Source: Cristatella mucedo (lineage: Eukaryota > Bryozoa > Phylactolaemata > Cristatellidae). Taken from it: a DNA stretch of 64,000 nt. The number at the start of each line of letters is the position of its first letter. Position 1 is the first letter of the stretch. Shown piece by piece: positions 42,415-52,747 of this stretch. The stretch covers positions 2,031,001-2,095,000 of the forward strand of contig WPIO01000061.1 in NCBI GenBank assembly GCA_009760855.2, written 5' to 3'. A program made the position numbers and the translations under genes. The notes beneath the pieces are model-generated. The model ran no database searches. It saw only the letters and a list, made by a program, of their open reading frames with translations, and was not told the origin of the DNA.

Positions 42415-43635
42415 CGGACATGTGCAACTGAGCTCCGTCGACATCGCGATTTTCGAGGATCTTTGTTTGCCAACGGAGGTCTGGTATCTGGTATTTAAGT
42501 GTAACTTGTGCTGGTTATTTTCGTGTTTTTAGCTTCTAGTTAGGGTTCATTTTGTGTTTGAAATGCTCAGCCCCACAGGCTTCCCCCTAGGCTAAGCCGG
42601 AAGTCGCCAGTGCACAGAAGGAATTTCCTTCACTGTGCCTGAGCCAAACGCGTTTGCGTGCCAGCCTTGTGTTTTTTAATTCTCTGTGTTTTAGCGTCCC
42701 TTTTTCAGGTAGTTTTGGCTGCCAACATTGGCCGGCTTCCTTTTTAGAAGCGTTCGCAATACGCTTGTTTGTCCGGTCTGGCTTAACCCGCCCCCTGGTA
42801 TTCTGGCTATAACGCCACTTTCAGGACCCGTCTGCAGGCTTATTTAGTATAGTCACAATTGCAATTTTTTGTCTATAAGCTTATGCTTGTTTTATAAGTG
42901 GCCGACCCTTGGTCAAGCTTGTAGCTGCCATGCGCCAGCCTTCCTTTGTCGGGCTGGACGTTGCCCCGCCCACCGGGCAATTTGGTTCTAAAACCAAATC
43001 CGGTGCATGTCTGCAGTTCTTTTTATTCTAGTTTGTATCATATTTTATTTCTTCATTAGTTGGTGTTCGTTTTAAGCTTATATGCCCCCAGGCTTGGTCT
43101 ATAGTTGCCTAGTGCTCGGGCTCCTTTGTTCCGACAGGAGTGGCCCCGCCCACCTGATACTTCGGTCCTACAACCGAACCCAGGGTCCGTTTGGTGTCTT
43201 TTTTGTTTAGTTAATCTCGTATTTTGTTCCTGTATACGTTTTTGTTTGTTTCGAGTGTTCAGGACCCTCGATTTGGTCTTGGGTGGCCCTGCGCTTGCAC
43301 TCTTTGGTCCGGACGGGCACAGCCCCACACACCGGTTACTTCGCTTCTAAGGCCGAAACCAGGGCCCGTCTGCTGTCCCTCTCGGTTCAGTTAGTCTCGT
43401 GTTTTATTTTTGAGCAATGTTCTCTCATTTTCACGTGTGTGCGATCCTGGGCCTAGATTATAGCGGCCAAGCGTCTCTTTCCTTTGTCTGGCCTGCAGCG
43501 GCCTGCTCCTATAAGCTCCCACTACCTGCCAGGAATCCCCCTGGCCATCCCCGATCCACACTAGAGTGCCGACGAGGCGGAATCACCTGCTGGCAGGCGC
43601 CCGGGAGGCCTCCGCCTATCGTGCTGTTGGCCAGA
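42415..43635 (+). repeat. 5' UTR with tandem monomers (E7)
   Basis: The clearest monomer array: units recur near 42,720, 42,905, 43,090, 43,265 and 43,440 (spacing about 175-185). Each holds GCCCCGCCCACC and a small hairpin. Hairpin arms are TTTGGTT/AACCAAA at 42,981-42,998 and TTCGGT/ACCGAA at 43,161-43,178, so pairing is kept although bases differ. Confidence 0.75.
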
Positions 43636-43636
43636 C

Positions 43637-45058
43637 ATGTCTGAGCCTGTGGCCACGGCCACCCCTGCACCCCCACCCGTCTAAGGCCCCTCCCGGACTT
43701 CAGGGATGTCGTTCGCCTCGGATGTGAGCCAGCCGCTCAACTTTCCAGGCCTGGTCCCTGAAGCTTCGCCGCTCGCCAAGCTTAACCCGGTGGCTTTTGT
43801 TGTTCCCCCTCCTCCCCCTCGGCCAAATGATATGATAGGAAGAATCTGGACGAATCGTCCACATTGCTTGCAAGGCTTCCCAGCCCTCTAGCATTGATTA
43901 TGCCGTTGCCAGCAAGCCACGGAAGTTCGTGGAGATAGGATCCTTCACAAATGTGCAGGCTCGTGTGGTCGCGCAGGCTTTGGCTAATGTCTTACTCGCC
44001 ACAGCCACCTGGTCAACAGGTCCCTTACCATCACTCTGTCGGTCATTCACCCTCGCACACCCTTCTCGGAGGTCGTGATGGCATTCTCGCCCCTCGAGAA
44101 GGTACTGAGCGAGAAGCATGGCTGCCTGAGAGGTACAAAAATTAGGATTGACTCGAAGCAGCTCCAGTGGGAGATGGAGGCTCCACCCCCTCTTCTAATA
44201 TGATTGGCGACTGCCACGACCCGGTGATGGTCTGGTACCCGGATATGCCTCCCCCATGCTGTCACTGTGGTGCCAAGGCCACCAACCCTCAGCTGCCCAT
44301 ACCGGGTCCGCAACGGCTGCGGACTAGCAGGGCATGCCTTCGCGGACTGCCCCAAGGTGGTCTGGTTCAGGTGCCGTAGGTCAGGGCACCTCATCAGGGC
44401 CTGCCCGCTAAAGTTAAAGTGCGGCCACTGTGATGAGTGCAGTCACTCCACCTGAGACTGCCACAAAACCGGCCCGCAGAAGGCTGAGGTCCTGCAATTA
44501 TCGTTGGCGCTGGATGAAGAGAACGGCACGCTTGCGAGGCTCGCGGCTGCGGTTGAAGCAAAGAGTGCGCCTAGTGTTGAGGCCCCTGCTGAAGAGCAGG
44601 CCCCACTTAAGGCTCAGGCACCAGTCGCCCCCCTTCTCGCCCTAATTTTGTCAACCCTCTCTCTCAACCCCTTGTCGCAACCCAAGTTACCTCCCTCTTC
44701 CACCCCGACCCCCAGGATTCGGAGCTGCTGCGGGGCTATACGGCTAGCTTCCGGCAGGACACCCAGCCGACTGCAAGCCCGGAGGAGGGGCCGCTCTCGC
44801 CGTGGGTGCTAACGTCCTTGGTAGGTTCCCAGGACAGCGAGGATGCCCTTCGGGAGCTGCAGGCCGAATACTCGCAAGTCGACCCCGAGTCGCCCCCTCC
44901 CTTCAATGCGGAGGGGAGTTCCTCAGACTCTCTGGCCGCGGCCCTTAAGCTGACTCCATAAAAAGAGTCGCTTAAGCTCCGGACAAGCCCAGCAAACTGG
45001 GGCAGGCAAGACCCTGCCGGAGGGCAAGAAAAATCAGCCCAAGAATGCCAGACCCTAG
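43637..45058 (+). pseudogene. Family b ORF1, gag-like zinc-knuckle protein (E7)
   Basis: Same order as E4 and E8. N-terminal part, then FASDVSQPLNFPGLVPEASPL, a Pro run (VVPPPPPRPND) and the SIDYAVASKPRKFVEIGSF region. The knuckle cluster follows at about 44,255-44,470 (CCHCGAKATN and CNGCGLAGHAFADC types, CRRSGHLIRAC, CGHCDECSHST). Some Cys/His are changed. A Pro/Glu-rich, Ser-rich acidic tail runs to about 45,058. TAA at 43,682 and other breaks make it inactive. Confidence 0.7.
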
Positions 45059-45059
45059 G

Positions 45060-46529
45060 CTTCAGGCAGAGGATGAGCTCGAGTTGAGAGACGAGGAAGG
45101 CCCCCCCCCCGACCCAAACTCCCCGTCCGTCTTTGTTCTAAAATGGACCAAGTCCTTCGCCAATGCGATCGCAACAAGGGCTCTCTTCTGCACCCTCGTT
45201 GACCAGATGTCTGTCGAATGGATGATTCTGGGCAAACGACAGGTGGCACTCAGGCGAAAACAGGTACCCCTGCCGCCCGGGGAGAGGGCGAGAGCGAGGC
45301 TCTGCTGGACGCTGCACGGCCTCCCCGTCCTCCCGGACGAGGCTGGAACCCGAAGGGAGCCGTGCAGCTGCAGCGTCTGTATCGCTTTAATAGAAGGCGA
45401 GTGGTCCGCAGCGTGATTAACCCTGTACAGAAGCTCTACGCGGGGACCTTGCTGAGTGCCGCAGCTTTTGAGAGGTGGAGGCCACTCTCCGCCCTATCGA
45501 TGTGGAATACCTTCAGCTCATCATCACTAAGGCATCACAGCCCAGGGAGCAACCCACGACTCCAGTTCTTTAGCTCCCCCTCACTCCATCGGAGGCAGCC
45601 AAGAGGCTGAGGAAGGCCAGCAACACGTCGCTAGGGGGAGACCGCCTGGAGTACCGGCACCTTAAAGCGGTGGACGCACAAGCCACTCTCCTGGCTACCA
45701 TCTTCAACTGTTGCCTAGAGTTTTGTGTCGTGCCCCCTCGTTTGGAAAACAGGCCATGCGGTCCTGATAGGGATCCATAGGGAGATCCTAATTTAATTTC
45801 TGGCTGATATCGCTCCTGTCAACCTTGTAGACACTCCTGTCGGGCTGTTTGGCCGCGAGGTTGTTGCTGCCGCTGCAGGAGAAGGACGCGCTTTCCCCGC
45901 AGCAGAAAGGCTTTTTTCCGGGCTGTGAAGGCTGCCTAGTGCAGACTATTCTGGTCGACTTCGCCCTGAGGAATACGGCCAGGAGGAAACGCACTCTGTG
46001 CAGAGCCTGCCTGGACCTGCAGGATGCTTTCCCCACCGTGTTACATGAGGTGCTTCATTTCACCCTTGCCCATCTGGGCATGGAGGAGCGCTTTACGGGA
46101 TACCATGAGTGCCTTCAATTCCCGCCTTCCACCATGGTCTCCACCATTCGATACGATGTTGCCAAGTCATGGGCGGCAGATTTGCGCGAGAGGCGTGATC
46201 AGGGGAAAGTGGCTCGCTGTCTGGCAACAGTAGCCCACTCAAACCACACCCACTTGCTCTTTTCGGGCCTCGGCTTGACCATTGCTGCCTGGGGCTTTAT
46301 TTTTCGTGCCAGGTTCGATCTCCTGCCGGCGGCAGCTGCCAGGGCCAGGTTCGACCCCACGTCGGAGCACCTCTGCCGCAAGGGCTGCGGGCAGCGCGAG
46401 ACGCTCCAGCATGTTCTGAACAACTGCCCAGACATGATGGTCGCCATTACGGAACGGCACGACGCGGTCCTGAACGAGCTTCTGGAGGCGCTGCCCTGGG
46501 CACTGAGGAGGCACGCGTGGGTAGACTAG
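45060..46529 (+). pseudogene. Family b ORF2: RT fused in frame to REL by deletion (E7)
   Basis: N-terminal region with WTKSFANAIATRALFCTLVD. RT fingers LSPQQKGFFPGCEGCLVQTI and CRACLDLQDAFPTVLHEVL are open from 45,849. After ERFTGYHECLQF the frame passes straight into STMVSTIRYDVAKSWAADL, losing the catalytic ADD box and thumb. It still reads on through the intact zinc cluster CRKGCGQRETLQHVLNNC to a TAG at 46,527. The 226-codon frame thus has RT fingers plus zinc cluster without a polymerase active site. Confidence 0.8.
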
Positions 46530-46931
46530 CACACCGACCTTGACCCGGTCCCACAACGTCGCCTGGACCTGGTGATCGACACGGGCAGCTATGCTGTGGC
46601 GGTGGACGTAGCGGTCCCGTTTGACAATGGGGAGCTTGCGCTCGAGACGACGGCTGAGAGAAAGCTCCTCAAGTACACGGAGCTGGTAGAGGAGCTTCGG
46701 GTCCGAGGACGCCAGGTTGAACACTGCGCTTTTGTCGTGGGTTCACTTGGCTCCCGGCACCAGGAGAACGAGCGGACCCTGGCAGCCCTCAAGGTGAGCC
46801 AGCGCCACCGGAGGATTCTCAGGAAGCTCTGTGTAGCCGACGCTATAATTGGCTCGGCCAGGGTCTGGCTGCGATTTGTGGGCACTGCAGAATGCCCACA
46901 TGATGGAGCGCTGCCGACACCGGGTCCCTAG
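46530..46931 (+). pseudogene. Family b ORF2, REL core (E7)
   Basis: Directly after the TAG, in the same frame. The Pro-Asp of RRPDLV reads RRLDLVIDTGSYAVAVDVAV, so Pro has become Leu but both Asp remain. ERKLLKYTELVEELRVRGRQ and the C-terminal VADAIIGSARVWLRFVGTAE follow. A TAG at 46,929 ends it, and the same frame reopens at once into the extension. Confidence 0.8.
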
Positions 46932-47339
46932 GTGATGGCAGATCTTGCGGAGCTACCACCACTGCCGCAGACGAGCGCCTTGCCGCCCTCGGGCCCAGGA
47001 GAAAACGGGCATGAGACGTCCCAACTGCAGGACATAATGTCCGCTGCAGCTGCCCCTCAACGGCCAGCCGGACCAGCAGATAGGGGCATAGGCTCAGGCG
47101 CTCCCGCTGGAGCCAAGCAACAACAGCTGGTTAGGTTTAGTGGTGCCGCCCTCCAGCGATCGGCGGCTAGATACACTGCTGCGTGCTCGTCTATGCCCCA
47201 TGTGGCCGTGGTTGGGCCTGTATGGAGTGTTACTCCTTCCCGGCAAGAGTTTCCTGTGCAAGTGCACGAGAAAACCAAGGTCAGGCCGCCTCCTTGTCGG
47301 GATGTTGGTCACGCCCGAGATGAGTCTCGGCGGACCTAG
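46932..47339 (+). pseudogene. Family b ORF2 C-terminal extension (E7)
   Basis: 135 open codons in the ORF2 frame after a single TAG. Shared with copy E2: PQRPAGPADRGIG and the end DESRRT, with conserved VTPSRQEFPVQV-like core. No known domain. Low complexity (Pro, Ala, Gly, Ser). Two copies staying open with the same end suggests it was translated as part of ORF2. Confidence 0.55.
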
Positions 47340-47391
47340 GCCGGCGCGTAGCATGTACCCTACCAGTTATCAATAAACATGTAGGTAAGCT

Positions 47392-47431
47392 TGTAGTCGG
47401 GACCTTAAGGCTGGGGTACAAGTGTAGTATC
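47392..47431 (+). ncRNA. U2: U2 snRNA 5'-half remnant at the E7/E8 junction
   Basis: CAAGTGTAGTATC (47,419-47,431) is identical to the conserved U2 branch-point-recognition segment. The preceding GTCGGGACCTTAAGGCTGGGG resembles the U2 5' stem-loop CTCGGCCTTTTGGCTAAG. It ends exactly where the 5' UTR of copy E8 starts, at a position complementary to the 3' flanks at 23,298 and 40,885. Confidence 0.75.
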
Positions 47432-48652
47432 CGGACGTGTCCTGCCGAGCTCCGTCTACATCAGGATTCCCGAGGATTATCTCTTGTCATCGAAGGTATC
47501 GGGTATTCGTGAGTAACAACCTGTTCTGAATATTTTCGTGCTTTTCGTTTTTAGTTAAGGCCCGTATTTAGGGAGATTTTTGCCTTAGTGGAGCCCTGGC
47601 CCCCCCCCCCGCCTTCCCCCTAGGCTAGGCCAGAAGTCGCCCGCTAGGAAAAGGAATCCGCTGTCCCCGAGCCGACGCTCGTTCGCGTACGGGTTTAGTC
47701 TTTTTTGATTCTCTCTGTGCTAGTGTCCCAGAATCAGTTGGTTTAGTTTGTGGAAGCCTTTCGGCTTGCTTTTCAGGAGCTTTTGCGACCTGCTCCTTTG
47801 TCCGGCCGGGCGCAGCCCCGCCCCCAAATACTTGAAACACCAAATACCCCAAATTACCAAATGGCTCTAAAGCTAATTCCTGGGCCCGTCTGTAGTCGTT
47901 TTCAATCTCGATAGTCTTATAATTTGTTCCTGTACAAGTCCGTGTAGGTTTTGTGTGTACACGACCCTCGGCTTAGTTCCTAGCTGCCAAGCACTCACTC
48001 TTCTTTGTCCGGCCGGGCGTAGCCCCGCCCACCTGATACTTCGGCTGTAAAGCAGAATCCAGCATCTTTCTGCAGGTGTTCTTAGTCCGCTAGTCCTTTA
48101 ATTTGTTTCTGTACAAGTTTTTGTTGGTTTTATGCGTGTAGGACCCTAGGCCTAAATTTTAGCTGCCTCGAGCTTGAGCTCCTTTGTCCGGCCAACTGCG
48201 GCCCGCCGGCTGGTACTTCGGCGAAATCGACGGTGTAGGGCCAGATTCGCGGGCCCGTGGCCCCAATATCACTTGGGCCTCTTGTAGTTTTTCTCGTAAT
48301 TCGTCGCTTGGCTTGCCCCCGGTACACGTTTGCGTGGGCTCGGCTAAACGCCCTACGTTTGGCCAGCCGTGGCCCAGCTCCCATAAGTTTTCACTATCAG
48401 CCGGGAACCGCGGCCGGCCCCCCAAGGGCTTTCTCAGCCCTCTGAGCCCGTAGGAGTACTCCCTCGACAGCAGTCTATTCCTCCCCTAGCTCCCCCTTAA
48501 CGGTGATTCTAAGTTCATGACCCCCAGCTAAGCCCTCTTGGGTATCCCTGCTCTGGAACCCCCCTTCCCCTGGCTGGCCTGTGCTAGCTGGCTGACGAGG
48601 CAGAATCGCAGCATGCCGGGAGGCCTCAGCCTCTCGCGCTGCTCGCCAGACA
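47432..48652 (+). repeat. 5' UTR with tandem monomers (E8)
   Basis: Leader, then monomers near 47,750, 47,965, 48,145 and 48,330. The unit at 48,001-48,060 has TTCGGCTGTAAAGCAGAA (one mismatch in the hairpin). A duplicated ACACCAAATACC-like insertion is seen at 47,830-47,860. A poly-C run lies at 47,599-47,609. Confidence 0.7.
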
Positions 48653-50215
48653 TGTCTGAGCCAGTAGCTGTGGCCCCCTGTTCTCCCTACCCCTCTGATC
48701 ACCCCTCCCGGATATCAGGGATATCGTTTGTATCGGTGGTGAGCTCGCAGCTCAACATTCCAGGAGTGGTCCCTGGTGCTTCGCCGCTAGCCAAGCTTAA
48801 ACCGATGGCTGTAGTTCTTCCTCCCTCCTCCCCCTCGGCAAAGGCTACGATGGGAAGAATCTGCACGAAATCGTTCAGATTGCTAGAAAGGCCTCCCTGG
48901 CCTCCAGTATTGATTATGCCTTAGCTTGTCAGCCGCGGAAGTTTGTGAAGATAGGGTTCTTCACAGAAGAACAGGCTCGTGTGGCCGCACAGACTTTGGC
49001 CATGGTCTTCCCGCCGCTCGCCACCAGGTTGATAGGTCCCTTATAATCACCCTCTCAGGCATCCACCCCCGCACCCCATTCTTGGACGTGGTGAAGGCCT
49101 TCTCGCCGTTCGGGAAGGTGTTTAGTGAAAAACATGGCTGCCTCATGGGAACAAAAATAAGAACGGACTCGAGGCAGCTCCACTGCGAAATAGAGGCACC
49201 ACCCCGCTTCCATTATGATAGGTGACTGCCAGGACTCGGTGATGATCCGGTACCCGAGCATGTCTTCCTCATCGTACTCCGGTGCACAAGGCCGCCAGGC
49301 CCTCGGCGGCCCCAATCGGGTCTGCAATGGCTAGGGACTGGTGACAAGCTGCAGACAGGCTCCGATGAGGTGCCCGGACTTACGGCACCTAGAGCAGACT
49401 ACCTTGGGGCAGTCTGCGAAGACATGCCCAGTAGTCTGCTTTAGGTGCCGTAAGCTGGTGCATCTCATCAGAGCCTGTCCACTCAAGCCGAAACGTGGCC
49501 ACTGTGGGGAGAGCAGCCACTCCCCCAGAGACTGCCCTAAAGCCCGCCCTCACAAGTCTAAGGTCCCTCAGCTTACGTGGGCGCCTGATGGGGAGAATGG
49601 CACGCTCGAGATGCTCGCGGTCGCCGCGGACAGAGAGAGCACGGCCATTGCGAAGGCCCCTGCACCTCCGCAGGCACCCTCCGCAGGCACCCTCCGCAGG
49701 CACCCTCCGCAGGCCCAGGCATCAGTTGAGCCGTCTCCCGCCAGTCGTGAACCCCCTCTCTCAACCCCTCGTCGTCTTCCAAGTTCCCTCCCTCTTCAAC
49801 CCGAGCCCCCAGGAGTCCGAGTTGCTGAGAGGCTTTACATCGACCTTCCAGCAGAGCATACAACTGACCGCTCTCGTCGTGGGCGCTCACGTCCTTAATT
49901 GGCTCATAGGAAAGTGAGGGCACCCCTCGATAGTCGCAGCCAGATTATTCACCTTTGGCCCCCGAGTCGCTCTCCCCGATTAACATCGAAGAGAGCTCCT
50001 CGGACTCCCTAGACGCGGCCCTCCACCTCAACCCTCAGGAAGCAAAGGCCAAGCCTAGGACAAAGGCCCAGAAAACTTGAGGCAGGTAAATCCCTGCCGG
50101 TGGGTAAAAAACACAAGCATAAGAATGCCCGATCCTCTGCTCCAAGTGGAGGAGGAGGTTAATCTGGAGGACTTGCAGAGGCCCCGTACCCACACTTCCC
50201 GGCCTCCTTTATCCT
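48653..50215 (+). pseudogene. Family b ORF1, gag-like protein with inverted knuckle segment (E8)
   Basis: ATG context as in E4/E7. Readable: SSQLNIPGVVPGASPLAKLK, ASSIDYALACQPRKFVKIGF, TPFLDVVKAFSPFGKVFSEK. The knuckle cluster is abnormal. Sequence 49,356-49,402 is an inverted copy of 49,431-49,477, so part of the cluster reads backwards. Forward knuckles CFRCRKLVHLIRAC and GHCGESSHSPRDC follow (one Cys changed to Arg). A 13-base GCACCCTCCGCAG unit is repeated at 49,674-49,712. Acidic tail. Inactive. Confidence 0.7.
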
Positions 50216-52045
50216 GAGATGGTCCCAGTCCTTCACCAATGCGATCAATGTAAGGGACTGGGTGCTGTTCTGCACGCTGGTTTACCAGATGTCAACCGAA
50301 TGGCTGACCCTGGGCAGACGACAGGTGGCACTCAGGCGGAAACAAGGTTCCCCCGTCGCCCGGAGTGGGAGCGAGAGCGATGCTCTGACGGGCATTCTAC
50401 GGCCTCCCAACCCTACCGGGCGAGGCTGGAACCCGAAGGGAGTGGTACAACTGCAGCGTATGTACCGCTCTAACAGGCAGCGAGCAGTCCGCAGAGTCCT
50501 TAACCAAGTCCAGACGCTCTAAGCAGGGGACCTGGCCGAGTGCCTTAACTTTTGGGAGGCAGAGGCCGCTGACCGCCATATCGACGTGCAGCACCTGCAG
50601 CGCACCCTGAATAAAACATCCCCACCAATGGAGCAGCCCACGACTCCAGTTCTCTTGCTCCCCCTCACTCCATCGGAGGTGGCCAAGAAGCTGAGGAAGG
50701 CCAGCAACACGTTGCTAGGGGCGGATCGCCTGGAGTATCATCACCTTAAAGCGGTGGAAGCACAAGCCGCGCTCCTAGCGACCATCTTCAACGGCAGCCT
50801 GGAGTTTGGTGACGTGCCCCCCCCCCGTTTGGAAAACAGGCCATACGGTCCTGATACATGAACATGGTAACCCCAAGGTTCAAGGAAACTTCCGACCGAT
50901 TTCGCTCCTCTCGACGTTATACAGACTCCTGTTGGGCTGTTTGGCCACGAGGCTCTCCCTGCTGCTGCTCCGTGAGAATAACACGATATCCCCCCCAAAA
51001 GACAGGCTTCCTCCCTGGATGCGAAGGCTGCACTAGAGCAGACCTTCGTGGTGGAGTCTGCCCTGACGGATGCGGCCAGGAGGAAACGTACTCTGTGTGG
51101 AGCCTTCCTGGACCGGCAAAATGCTTTCCCCAATGTACCACACGAGGCGCTCTACTCCAATCTTGCCCACCTGGGCATGGAAGAGAGCTTCGTGGGCTTC
51201 GTCCGCAACATTTATGCGGGGGGGGGCGCCTAGATAGTCCTGCAAGTCGGCACGACCACCCTGGACCCGTTTCCAGCCGCTGTGGGTGTATATAAAAATA
51301 AAAAATTGATCGTTCGTTTATTTAGCGCCCCAAGAGAACTTAATCTCCATTCAGGCGCTTCACATATGCCTCGGGGCTCGACCCCACGACCTCAGTCAGA
51401 CCTTGGTCGGGGCGAGCACCTTAACCGCTAGGCCAAACCAGCTCGGCATCCGTCAAGGAAACCCGCTCTCACCCATTCCTTACGATGTGGTCATGGAGCC
51501 TCTTGTCAGAAGGCTAGCGGCTGCGACTGAGAGACATGGCTACGCCCTGGGCTCGTCCAAGATCTCCAGTTGTGCCCTGGCAGATGATATTCGCAGGCTC
51601 CTTGCTCTTGCTCCAGCGCCATCTGGACCGCGCTCATCAGGTGATCTCAAGCATTGGTCTGACGTTCCTGGCCGAAGAAATGCAGGACGCTAGTGCGTTA
51701 CCCGTTACCTTTCGGCAACAGAGAGCCTGGCATTCACCATCGCTGGCTCCCTGGTTCCAATGCTGGGTGACGAGGAGGCTCACCTACATCTGGGTGCCTC
51801 CCAAGGCTTCGCATACCCCCGGGCGGAGGTCAAGATGGGGTCTCCCTACTCACCCCGTACATAGCACTGCTCCAGTAGTCCCTGCTAGCCCCGTGGCAGA
51901 AGATAGATGCCCTCCACACGTTCCTGATGCCCAGGATGGAGTATCTGGGCCGTGCGAATTGGCTCCAGAAGAAGTTCCTTGTCCCGGCCGATTGAGCAGT
52001 CAAAGACTTCTGCAGGTCAGTTTGCTCCCTTCCTGGGAGTGCCAC
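50216..52045 (+). pseudogene. Family b ORF2, N-terminal region and RT (E8)
   Basis: MSTEWLTLGRRQVALRRKQG, LQRMYRSNRQRAVRRVLNQV, then RT: LRKASNTLLGADRLEYHHLK, LEFGDVP beside a poly-C run (50,817-50,827), CGAFLDRQNAFPNVPHEALY, a poly-G run near 51,219. SINE-1 splits it before RQGNPLSPIPYDVVMEPLV; the catalytic CALADD (51,571-51,588) is kept. Frameshifts follow. It ends in the CSLP region at 52,045. Confidence 0.82.
51289..51447 (-). mobile_element. SINE-1, full copy inside family b RT
   Basis: On the minus strand: GCCGAGCTGG start, box A TGGCCTAGCGGTTAAGG, box B-like GGTCGAGCCCC, then GCGCCTGAATGGAGATTAAG, TTCTC and GGGGCGCTAAATAAA, and an A/T-rich tail. The 3' part matches the LINE-A tail stem-loop. 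It interrupts RT coding sequence between GVY and RQG. A clear target duplication was not seen. Confidence 0.85.
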
Positions 52046-52747
52046 TATAGTAATAATAACAATAAAAATGCATAAAGATCTTGAAAAAGCGCCCCGAGAG
52101 AATTTAATCTCGTTCTAGGCAATTTACATTTGCTGCAAAGGGAAATGCAATAGAATGGTAAGAAAAATCATGATTGAAAAATGAACGAAATGAATGATAT
52201 AGTTAGGGGTGACATGCACAGTGTCAGCGCAAATAAGCACATCAAGGATAAATCACATGGACCCACTAAATGCTGTCCTAAATAGGTTTGTTTTTAAGTT
52301 CCTATTAAATGTGGTCTGGTCAGGCATGTTCTGACGCAGATCGGGAGGTAGTTCCAGGCTTTACGAGCACACGAACTAAATGCACGGTCTCCACAGGATT
52401 TAAGGTTTGTACGAGGTATTTGCAGACTGTTGGATTCCGAAAAGCGGGTGGTAAGATGCTTGGCCTGATGGGGTAGTATATCTGATAGACAGGCTGGAGC
52501 CATAAAAGGAAGGGACCTAAAAGTGAGCGACAGAACCTTGAAATCAATCCGTTGCTTGTCTGGTAGCCAGTGCAGGTCGGCGAGAAGTGGAGTATTTTGT
52601 ATTGTTTTTGTATTGTAGCTCAGTCTGTAACTCCACAAAGTCATAAAGACCATGTGGGTGTTACGCAGGAGAGTTTTGTATAGCGCACTCACAGCCTAAC
52701 CGGCTTTCGGTACGCATTCGGAAGCCAACAGATTTCGTCTCACTCAG

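Larger units (their letters stand above)
42415..47391 (+). mobile_element. REL element, family b, long copy with RT-REL deletion (copy E7)
   Basis: 5' end CGGACATGTGCAACTGAGCT, 5' UTR monomers to about 43,635, ORF1 43,637 to about 45,060, ORF2 to 47,339, AATAAA at 47,371. One internal deletion joins RT to REL. A segment resembling the 5' half of U2 (about 47,392-47,431) follows the 3' end. Confidence 0.8.
47432..52045 (+). mobile_element. REL element, family b, long copy in U2 5' flank (copy E8)
   Basis: 5' end CGGACGTGTCCTGCCGAGCT directly after U2; monomeric 5' UTR; ORF1 from 48,653; ORF2 with RT. Interrupted by SINE-1 at 51,289-51,447 and cut at 52,045 in the thumb region by a LINE-A tail. 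REL and 3' UTR are missing. Confidence 0.82.

Noticed and set aside
17937-52045. LTR retrotransposon or retrovirus because of gag-like zinc knuckles
   Set aside because: No long terminal repeats, protease, RNase H or integrase motifs were seen. The RT is followed by a CCHC + PD...D endonuclease as in REL-type non-LTR elements.
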